DNA of 16,392 bases. Origin: Spirogloea muscicola (taxonomy: Eukaryota > Streptophyta > Zygnematophyceae > Spirogloeales > Spirogloeaceae). Below the pieces are notes generated by a model. The model made no database searches. It was not told the origin of the DNA and was given only the letters and a program-made list of their open reading frames with translations. The stretch covers positions 394,112 to 410,503 of the forward strand of contig WELB01000129.1 of NCBI GenBank assembly GCA_009602725.1, written 5' to 3'. The first letter of the stretch is position 1. Each line of letters opens with the position of its first letter. The position numbers and the translations under genes are program-made. This document shows positions 1 to 7,700 of the stretch, piece by piece.

Positions 1-138
1 CATCAGAAAGCTGGTCGAGCCTTAGCTGCTGGCACAAGAGCTAGTCAATTGCCGTCCGGTATTCGAGCGTCAGCTAGCGACCTCTATGTGCTGACTCGTG
101 GTTACTGAGCGGGTCAGCTTAGCAGCAGGTGACGTACA

Positions 139-213
139 TTTGTCCAATGTGCTTGCCTTTGTACTTGGCCACACATGGCCTCCCCATCTCTTAATATACA
201 CGCATTTTCTCGC
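139..213 (-). repeat. Left arm of a 4.6-kb-spaced inverted repeat
   Basis: This stretch is the reverse complement of 4662-4737 with only a few mismatches and small indels. It includes a perfect 29-base match (152-180 against 4694-4722). Read on the minus strand it has the same sequence as the far end of the right-hand retroelement 3'UTR. The simplest reading is that it is the 3' terminus of a second, oppositely oriented copy of the same element family. The coding end of that copy would lie at 1421-1545, with about 1 kb of unrelated GC-rich DNA (about 214-1265) now inside its 3'UTR. The inverted match is seen directly; the assignment to a retroelement end is inferred. It could instead be an unrelated dispersed repeat. 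Confidence 0.6.
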
Positions 214-1265
214 TTCCGACCGTTTGGGCGCCCGCGCCCGCCGCTCGCTTTGGCGGATGCCTCTGCCTGCTGCGTCTGTCTGTTAGCAGAACGCACGCAG
301 GCCCGCTCGTGCGTGCTCAGACCCGCCGGCAGCGGAGCTCCACAGGCGGGCAAGAGGTTGCCTCCGCAGGGGGCCGGAGGTCCTCTTGGCCCTGCTTCCC
401 TTCCCAGCAGCTGCAGCTGATACAGCGGCATCGCCAGCCACGGGCCCGTCAGCATCACTTGCGCCACTGCCACCACTCGCCGAAATCATGGCGACAACCA
501 CTTCCAAGCGCCGCCTGGCTCCTCCGCTGCGGCGACCTCCCCTCCAAGATGCAGCGGGGTTTGCGGAAGCCGCCTGCCCTGCAGACACGGGAGAGGTGCA
601 CTGCGTTGGTTGTGGGTGGGGCTCGAAGCCCGTAAGTAGAGCAGCATGAGAAGCAGTGGGAGAGGATACTGGGGGAGGGGGTCCTGTGCCCCTCTCCACG
701 TTGTCCTCCTCCACAGCAATCTCGGATGGTGTATGGGCCGTGGTCGGCACAGCCGCCTCGTCCATCCCTGGGCCTGGTGGGGCCCGGGATGACCACGTAG
801 AGCACAGCTCCTGGAGCTCCGGTGCACTGCTCTCGCGCTGGCCGCCAGTGCGCTTTCCTCCCCGGCACAAGTGAGCCGAGGGTTAGATCGCAGCCAGCCG
901 AGCCAGCTTGTGAGCTGGGCAGCCGGACCCATGTCCTCCGCACGAGGCTGTGCAAGCTGCCTAGGTGCCGTATCCTCCCTCGCCACCGCCGTGGCCGCCG
1001 CGGCGCACGGCGCGGCATGAGGGACCCCGCCAGCTGGGGGCCGCGCTGCGGACGGCATTCTTCTACGCGGCGAGCTCCGAGGAGCGCGCCGCGCAGGTGC
1101 GCGCCGTGCCTTCGCAGGCGGCGGCATGCACGCCCGGCGGCGCTCAGGCGCTCGAGCGCCCCGGGCGGTTGGCAAGGCGCCGCGGCGCCCGTGGGGGCGG
1201 CGACGCCGGCGGCGAGCTAGGGAGCCGTAGGGGGGCCTTGAGCGCAGCGCAGCGCAGGCCGCCTA
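214..1265. other. GC-rich stretch with unassigned open frames
   Basis: No recognisable gene. Several overlapping open frames exist on both strands: plus 386-649 and 965-1306, minus 283-870. They are rich in Ala, Pro, Arg and Gly, as expected when GC-rich DNA is read in any frame. None shows a domain I recognise or a clear splice structure. The part around 1000-1100 (peptide LGAALRTAFFYAASSEERAA) looks the most protein-like and may be a displaced exon or retroelement coding remnant. Two perfect 14-bp GC palindromes lie at 1147-1160 and 1176-1189. The stretch sits between two pieces that would be contiguous in a retroelement 3'UTR, so it may be an insertion. Confidence 0.35.
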
Positions 1266-1420
1266 TGCAACCTTTGATGCAAGAAAAGGAAGGGCTCGCC
1301 CATTGAGGATATGGGCTGGAACAGCCAGCCCAAAAAAAGAATGAGCAGAGTATAAGAAGGGGGCCAGGCGAAGCACGAAGAAAGACAAGCACAGAAAGAA
1401 ACAAAGCAGCTACGAATCAC
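1266..1420 (-). repeat. Retroelement 3'UTR segment with hairpin (inverted copy)
   Basis: This lies downstream, on the minus strand, of the stop codon of the inverted retroelement fragment. It contains an inverted repeat, GGGCTG (minus 1331-1326) and CAGCCC (minus 1318-1313), with a 7-nt loop. After it comes a run resembling the right-hand copy (T..CC.CA.TGGG.G.GCC). The corresponding hairpin in the plus copy is at 4565-4584. Conservation of hairpin and flank in two diverged copies suggests a real 3'UTR element; non-LTR reverse transcriptases often recognise a 3'-terminal stem-loop. A GTAGCTGCT match just after each stop also aligns the two copies. Confidence 0.5.
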
Positions 1421-1545
1421 TCAGTAACCCCTGCTAAGCAGTCGCAGGTCAGAGATGCTAGGCTCCTGGAAGTGGGTTCCCTGGCCAGAGCCAGAGGCAG
1501 CAGCGAGGGCTCTGCCGGCACGCAGGTGCAGCGCACGGGCCATGC
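1421..1545 (-). pseudogene. Non-LTR retrotransposon ORF, C-terminal end (inverted fragment)
   Basis: The minus strand encodes a terminal peptide containing ARALHLRAGRALAAA, then SDLRLLSRGY and a stop. It closely parallels the end of the plus-strand copy at about 4337-4460 (AHALHLRAGRALAAA ... SDLRLLTRPY, stop). The nucleotide match is equally clear. Homology ends near 1545, where the sequence passes into a plus-strand fragment of another part of the same kind of ORF. This is therefore only the last roughly 40 codons of an element, and cannot be functional. Identity rests on the internal comparison with the longer right-hand copy. Confidence 0.6.
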
Positions 1546-1574
1546 AGGTATCCTGGCCCAGCACAGCGGCCCTG

Positions 1575-2265
1575 GTCCAACACCCGGCCTTCCCGGAGAC
1601 GCCGGCTGCGGTCCAACAGGCCGCCCTGCCTGTGAGCCGCGGGGGTCTGGGCTGCCGTCCGCCGGCTCGTGCCTGCCGGGCTGCGCACCTGGGGAGCTGG
1701 GCGCAGGTTGCGGCCTCGGTGGCCCAGCGTTTCATCCGGCATGGGGGTCGCCTCCTGGAGCAGGCGGCAGCGGACGTGGAGACCGGCACGTTGCCATTCC
1801 TGGCGGCTCTCCGCTCCGCCCGGGATGCGCTGCTTGCGGATTACCCCGTCCTGGTGGCACGGGCCCTCCTTTCGCCACCTCGCGCGCACGGCCGACCCCC
1901 GGGCCCAAGCTCGCTTCATGGCGGAGGTGGATGCGGCCTTGTTCACCGCGGCGATGGGGCTTCTGCCTCCGGACAACCTCCGGGGACGCGCGCGGCTGCT
2001 CTCGGCATCCTCACCAGGGGCGGCAGCTTGGTTGTTTGCCCTGCCGATTTACGACGCGCTCCGGATGCCGGACGGCGCGTTCCGCACGGCTGTGCACCGC
2101 CTCCTCGGCCTGCACCCACCCTGCCCAAGTGGAGTACAGCAGTGCGAGTGCGGCGAGCGCAGCCCAGACGCGGCGTCTTCGGCGGCCCAAATGCTCCGGT
2201 GCGCACGGGGAGGGGAGCGGACCGGCACCCACGACTTGCAGCCATGTTTGGCATACTTGCTCTGA
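1575..2265 (+). pseudogene. Non-LTR retrotransposon ORF, post-RT segment, frameshifted
   Basis: Two overlapping frames read as one broken protein. The first (to about 1880) contains LPVSRGGLGCRPP, then AAHLGSWAQVAASVAQRF and LPFLAALRSARDALLADYP. The second (about 1870-2265) contains ARFMAEVDAAL, ARLLSASSPGAAAWL, FRTAVHRLLGL, then C-x-C and LRCARGGERTGTHD. From knowledge of algal non-LTR retrotransposons, this order (thumb-like region after the polymerase, then a Cys/His knuckle with GGER..HD) lies C-terminal to reverse transcriptase. The polymerase core (YADD box) is absent. The frame break is near 1850-1890. The copy stops at ATGTTTGGCAT (about 2250), inside the knuckle-to-endonuclease junction. 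The fragment is dead. Confidence 0.6.
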
Positions 2266-2570
2266 CGTTGCCTCGTATGTGGCCTCCCACCCTGGAACAA
2301 TCGCCTGCGTCGGTACCCAGATCGCCACCACCTTCGTGACCGGCAACGTGCGCATCGCCGCCACCAACAACAGGGCCGGCCAGAACTACAAGGGCGACTC
2401 CTGCTCAATATTCATTCCTGTGGGTCCTTGGCCCGCCGCCACGGCAAGTCGCAACAGTCACCACTTAAGCATACAACTGGAGTTTCGCTACTTCCAGCCA
2501 TCACAAATGCCTTGTCATGTTGTGAAGCACAGCTGGCCACAGCTGCAGCTTGCTATCTTGAGCTGATAGC
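2266..2570 (+). other. Unassigned open frame, possible stray exon
   Basis: The frame that stays open to the stop near 2566 encodes a non-repetitive segment around 2285-2430: GTIACVGTQIATTFVTGNV, then RIAATNNRAGQNYKGDSC and SIFIPVG. It has two cysteines and balanced composition, unlike the Ala/Arg-rich shadow frames nearby. A GTGGGT that could serve as a splice donor follows SIFIP. I do not recognise the family. It could be an exon of a secreted or cell-wall protein captured next to the retroelement fragment, or chance. Beyond 2430 the sequence looks non-coding. Confidence 0.25.
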
Positions 2571-2988
2571 TGCATGGTGGAAACAAGACTCCTAGCAGCT
2601 GTGCAAGCGCCTGCAGTGCACGGCAGCTTTGAGGGCACGCTGAACATCCGTTCGCGCCCTCCAATAGGTAGTCCAAATTATGTCAGCCGCTCTTTGTTCT
2701 GCCAACTGGCCGTTGTGCGTATGTGATCCTTGAACATGGTGTAGGATCTCCACTGTAAAGGATGCTGCTAAATGCCAAGCTCGGGCTGCTCGTGGAGCAA
2801 GACAAACGGCTTTGGGATGGGGCTGCAATGGTGAACAAAAAGCAACGGATACTGCAGGGGCAAGGTCCTGGGGTCCGAAGCTGGGTGAAGAAGTCACCGC
2901 CCTTCCCGTTTCGGTTTCCAATGTGGAGCCCGATGTTTTGCGGGTCTTTCCGCATCAGAACCCTACCGGCGCGTGTGAAGTATACTGG

Positions 2989-3130
2989 CATGGACGGTTA
3001 ACCTTCGGCGACCCGTCCATGACCTGTCGACGGCTATCAACGGTCTACCATCGACACTCTTCCCCGTCGGTCGGCAACGACCGCCATACTGACAGTCCCC
3101 CATCAATGTTCCGTCAATAGCAATTGACGG
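2989..3130. repeat. Hairpin cluster built on GACGG/CCGTC
   Basis: Three perfect stem-loops occur within 142 bp. At 2989-3021, CATGGACGG pairs with CCGTCCATG around a 15-nt loop. At 3069-3082, GGTCG pairs with CGACC around a GCAA loop. At 3111-3130, CCGTCAAT pairs with ATTGACGG around a 4-nt loop. GACGG or its complement recurs in most of them and in the sequence between. This suggests a decayed repeat or MITE-like remnant. No function can be assigned from the sequence. Confidence 0.45.
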
Positions 3131-3350
3131 TCTACTACCACCGGGCTAGCGCGAGCTGTCTAACGTCCACGTCAACATGTACATCAACGACTAATATTGG
3201 TGCTGTTGAGGTAGTTCACACATCTGCTACCTACCACTGCGCTCCAGCGCCATCACCACGCTATCCCGCGTTACGTCTCCGGAGTGCGCCATTCGCAGCT
3301 CGAGGAACAAGACCACCAACCCCAGTCGTCAGTCTGGTGGAATTTGCCAG

Positions 3351-3449
3351 TCTCCGGGCATTTGTCAAGCCTTTCCTGTGGACGGACATTCAACTTCAGG
3401 TCAGCGAGATGACGTGTTTGGTCTCCAGGCATCTGTCAAGCCGTTTATG
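3351..3449. repeat. Imperfect direct repeat, period 71 bp
   Basis: Two 28-bp units, 3351-3378 and 3422-3449, share the pattern TCTCC-G/A-GGCAT-T/C-TGTCAAGCC followed by a T-rich tail. They are separated by 43 bp. This is a small local duplication in apparently non-coding DNA, with no gene context. Confidence 0.4.
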
Positions 3450-3807
3450 GCTGCATTGACATCCCAGCTATGTGAATATTGTTACATCTATTGCCACCTG
3501 ACTGTTGCCGCCTTGCTGCTCTTGTGACCGGACCAGCCAGCCATTATAAGTCGTCTAGAGTGTGCAAGATTTCGTATCTGGTAATCTCCATGAGCCTGGA
3601 AACCATCACATCACCAGAAATCACCAGCCTGATGATCTCCGACTGCATGCGCAGGAAATGCCTTGCTCCGCATTCGGCGGCGGACATCCCCGTATTGGGC
3701 GCGGGGCCCGTGCTCGGGCCGACCAACCTGCGGGCGAGACGACCGCGCTCGAGCGGCGAGCCAGCCTCCTTGCACAGCCCGAAAAGTCCTTTTTCACAGC
3801 CCTTGCC

Positions 3808-4460
3808 CTCCATGGCGGCGCACATCCTCCGCTGCGCCACAGGAGGCGAACGCACAGCTGCACACGATCTCCTGCGCGACGCAATGTTTGGCATCATTCA
3901 GGAGGCTGGCTACACGGTGGCCATGGAGAACTCTTCTGTTATGCCAATCCTCGAGAGGGCCGACGGTCTCCACACGCGCCGCGTCGACCTGGTGGCGCCA
4001 ACGCCGGGCGGCGGCGCGCACATCATCGCCGACGTGGTCACCACTGATGTGGTCGACCGCTCCAACCCGGGGCTCTCTGCCTCGCGGGCTGGCCACGCTG
4101 CGGCGAAGGCCGCTCGCAGCAAGGCGGCCAAACACGCCGACCACCCGGCTACAGATGAAATTCGTCCCCCTGGCTGTGGGCGGGCACGGGGCTCTTGGGT
4201 CCCAGTGGCTCGACCTGCTGGCCAGGCTTGCGCGGCGCGCTGTGTCCCGTAGGCGCGGCGAGCCGGCTGACTTCAACGCAGCTGGCTCGTGGGCCCAGGT
4301 ATATCGAATGAGGTTGTCAGTATCCCTTCAGCGGGCCATGGCCCACGCTCTGCATCTGCGTGCTGGCCGTGCTCTCGCTGCGGCCTCCGGCTTTCGTCAG
4401 GGGGATAGTTTCTCGGCAGCTAGTCTGTCGGATCTGAGGCTACTCACTCGTCCCTACTGA
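3808..4460 (+). pseudogene. Non-LTR retrotransposon ORF, RLE-like C-terminal part, frameshifted
   Basis: The N-terminal end overlaps in sequence the end of the other plus copy (LRCATGGERTAAHDLL). It is followed by DAMFGIIQEAGYTV, then R-R-V-D-L-V and, 14 residues after that Asp, A-D-V-V, then SKAAKHAD. This resembles the PD-x(10-20)-D ... K..KY arrangement of the restriction-like endonuclease of R2/CRE-class non-LTR elements, with Val in place of Pro. The frame shifts by one near 4135-4165 and continues as FVPLAVGGHGALGSQWLDLL ... LHLRAGRALAAA ... SDLRLLTRPY and a stop at about 4458-4460. One frameshift and a missing reverse transcriptase make it a dead fragment. The RLE assignment is an inference from spacing and neighbours. 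Confidence 0.6.
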
Positions 4461-4737
4461 GTGAGATCCATCCTCCCCCTGTTCTGACGTAGCATCTTCC
4501 GGCCCCTTTGTAGCTGCTAATCGCTTGTAGGCCCCTCCAAACCTTTGCCAATTCTTGTCTTGTTGGGCTGGCTTTTCGCAGCCCTTGCCCCCAGTGGGAG
4601 TGCCACTTCTTGGACGCCCATTGGGAGAGCCACTTCTCTCACAGCCATTGCCGTAAGTTGGAAGAAGGAATGCGTGTTTATTAAGAGATGGAGGGCCATG
4701 TGTGGCCAAGTACAAAGGCAAGGGCATTAACAAAGGT
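4461..4737 (+). repeat. Retroelement 3'UTR and 3' terminus (plus copy)
   Basis: This follows the stop codon of the RLE-like fragment. It contains a GGGCTG (4565-4570) / CAGCCC (4579-4584) hairpin shared with the inverted copy. Next is a 21-bp tandem unit at 4590-4610 and 4617-4637, pattern CCCA-G/T-TGGGAG-T/A-GCCACTTCT. Its last part (4662-4737) is the right arm of the inverted repeat whose left arm is at 139-213. No poly(A) tail or clear target-site duplication is visible. It ends about 25 bp before the first open exon sequence of the kinase-phosphatase gene. Confidence 0.5.
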
Positions 4738-4763
4738 TGGAAGAGCTCTTGCAATATCAGTAG

Positions 4764-7700
4764 CCGCCTTCCCCGCCCCCTGCCGCGCCGCCATCTGCGG
4801 CGCGCGGAGCGGCGGCGGCGGCGGCGGCGCCNGCCGGGGCAGCAGCCCCCGCGGGCCGCGTCCTCGCCGAGACCCGCTGCGTGCGCGGCTGCTGCCGGAG
4901 CGACCGCCTGGCCCTCGACGTCCCCAAGGACAGCATCAAGACCGGCCGCGAGATCGGAAAGGGTGAGCCTCTGGCCTGCGCCCAGCCGACGTCCATATGG
5001 CCGCACGTCCTAGCGAGGTGACTCTTGCGAGGGCTCGACGGCTGAGCCGTTAACTGGTAGATTGCCGAATGCGTGTACCGAGGAGCAGCACTGCACTTGA
5101 ATGAGCCCTCCCATCAGTAGGCTGTCAAATAGCCATTCGTCTGCTTGACGAATCGATAGCGTTCAACGGCTTGGGAGAATGGAAATCACTTTGTCAACAG
5201 AGCATTGCCGTTCCATGCCTTTTCACTATCAAGAGATTCTCAGATCTGGGCTCTTATTTGACACCATGCAGGGGCGGAAAGCGTCGTCTATCAGGGCACT
5301 TTCGCAGGGTGCCAGGTGGCCATCAAGCGGCCCAAGCTGACGACGTCCGAGGACATAGACAACCTCCACAAGGAGCTCAAGCTCATAAGGTACAATCTGT
5401 TGCACTAGCCGTTGTCAGTCCCTGCTTACATTTGCAAGCACATTTTGCTCGGATGGATGTGCCATCACAAAGGCTGCAGGCTGCAATTGTACCTCAAGAA
5501 AGAGCCTGCATACTGCGAGGAATAGGATGATTTTCATGACAGTTGTAAGAGCAGGATGTTGAGGAGTGGTTTTATTGGCTTCTCCGTGCCACACCAAGGG
5601 CGTGTACTCAACCGCTGCAATGTCAACCCTCCTGGACAGTCATTTGCAGCATCCCCACATTGCTACTCTTGTGGCTGCCCGCGCCTACCCTCCCGATTAC
5701 AGCTTCGTATATGAACTATACGAGCATGGGAATCTCTTCGATGCCCTCCACGTGCGGGAGTGGCAGCCAACCGCACAGGACGTCCTCAGGATCTCCTTGG
5801 AAGTCGGTGAGCGCATTACTTTTCCCGCTAAACAATGCAGGCTTCATGGTCAAGAGCAGTGGGGCTTGGTTGCGGCACGGCGGCTGCTCTAAAGCCAGCA
5901 GGAAAGAGCTTGACTGCGTCATTGACGCTGGACCAGAATCTGCACATCAGAAGCAAGGCAGACGCTCAATAGAACATCAAGTCTCTGAGAAGTTGGCCTT
6001 CGAGAAGCTCGGTGGAGCTCTTGCAGGAGGTGAATTCCCACTGTGAGTCAGTTAAACACTGAGATTAGTCCATTTCTTTGGCAATTGCAGCCTCCGCAAT
6101 ACTGTATCTTCACCGGCAGGGCATTGTCCACAGAGACATCAAGACCGCCAATATTCTGGTCAGAACCCGACTGTGCCAACGAAACCCTACTTCGCCATGT
6201 CATGCCGATGCTGGGCATGACATGACATCGATGTCATATCCAGCAGCATGCAGAGAGGTGCTGGAGATATGTCTGGTTGCAAGTTCTTCTGCATTTGTGG
6301 AATCTAGGGCTTCCTCACATGCTTGGTTCTGGTAAGATAGTAAGAGCTGCCCAAGAGCCGTGCTTGTGGACGCAAACAGCTGATTCAAGGCTCCAATGAC
6401 AGCTGGATAAAGACTGGGGAGCACATCTCACGGACTTTGGGCTGGCAGCATACACCAGAAACCTCAGCAAGCACACAGCCCTCAATTGGAAAGGAAGCGG
6501 GAAGCCCACGGGCGGCTTTCACAAGAAGAACATGGTCGGGACACTGATCTACATGCCCACAGAGGTCCTGAAGAAGGAGCTGCACACCACCAAGTCTGAT
6601 GTCTACAGCTTTGGCATCCTTATGAAGTGAGTGAAAAACTGATCCCAGTACGAGGTACTCCTTTACGGATTGGTAATGAGAGTGGGACAACATGTGCATC
6701 TTATTGGCCCTCTAGCAGAAGGCTCCTGCATCTTGCCATTCAGAAGCGAGGGATGGAGGATAGGAGAATGTCAACATAGTGGTCATCTCCTTGTTGACTT
6801 GCGGCAATAGGTGATTGGCCATTGAGCTGATCTGCAAGTGTGGCAACCTTTGCAGCGAGCTCGCAACAGGCATCGTTCCCTACTCGGACAGGACGACAGC
6901 TGAGCAGGTAAAATATGGATTCATGGTGAATGCATGCACAACCCATCTGGCACCAAGTCACGTAGAACAGCAGAGAGAGTGTCCTTTGAAGATGTAGTGC
7001 TCAAGCTTGCGATGATGTGACCTCTTGTGCTATAACGCAGGCCCATACTGTCATCGAGATGAATTACAATGAGCAGTCCTTGACTGCGGCAATCACAGGA
7101 GAAGGCCTGCGGCCTGTGCTCGTAGGCCCCCAGAATTTTGGTCCGCAGATCCTTGATTCTCTTATCAAGAGGTGCTGGCAAGCAGATCCAGACAAGAGGC
7201 CAGGCTTTGAGGAGATCATCGATGAGCTCAAGAGAGTTCAGCTGAGTGTGGAAGAGGATATAGCAGATTCTGAGCTGCATTCAACAGCTGTGACTGCGGA
7301 GGCAGCTGGGTCCTTGAATGGAGCAGCATATCCAAGTGTACGTGAAGAGGTCAATTGGTCACACCAAGCTGCAAAGCTGCATACTGAAGTTGCCAGTAGC
7401 CTCGGACATACAAAGACCAGAGAAGCTCACTCTTCCACGTTACAGCACCTGTTTGGCAAGGTGGACTACCTGCCAGTGCTATCATCGGACGTGTTTGCAA
7501 CACAAGGAGCCAGGGACACAATGGAGGACCGGAGCTTCGTCTGTGAAATGCTGGGAGGAGTCAGCAATCTCCATGTCTTTGGTGTATTTGATGGTCATCG
7601 AGGTGGGGCCCTTGGATGCAATGACACACCCTTGTTTAGACTTAAGTTCTAGTTTAGAACGTGAAGCCTGTCTAGCGTAGTGCCTGAGAAGTGCTACTTG

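Larger units (their letters stand above)
2571..3807. other. Non-coding stretch with hairpins and short repeats
   Basis: I see no convincing gene. Short open frames occur on both strands (for example minus 2592-2921, plus 2762-3001, plus 3124-3459) without recognisable motifs or splice logic. The visible structure is a hairpin cluster at 2989-3130 and a direct repeat at 3351-3378 / 3422-3449. From about 3640 the GC content rises, and the plus frame leads without a break into the retroelement fragment that starts near 3808. The 3640-3807 part may be retroelement-derived, but it does not match the other copy. Confidence 0.4.

Noticed and set aside
283-870. 195-codon open frame on the minus strand
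   Set aside because: It has Ala/Pro/Ser/Arg-rich composition, no recognisable motif, and overlapping open frames on the other strand; this is expected in GC-rich DNA.
1421-2265. Twin-priming 5' inversion of a single retroelement
   Set aside because: The inverted piece is the 3' end of the ORF, with stop codon and 3'UTR hairpin, not an upstream piece. Twin priming inverts the 5' part, so two copies or a later rearrangement are needed.
1455-2566. Two long plus-strand frames (294 and 364 codons) as intact genes
   Set aside because: Only parts of each match the retroelement protein, the match jumps between frames, and the first 90 bases are antisense to another element's C-terminus.
3111-3152. 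Helitron 3' end (hairpin followed by CTAG)
   Set aside because: CTAG lies about 18 bp after the hairpin, there is no matching TC 5' end or Rep/helicase coding sequence, and the flanking base is not the expected T.
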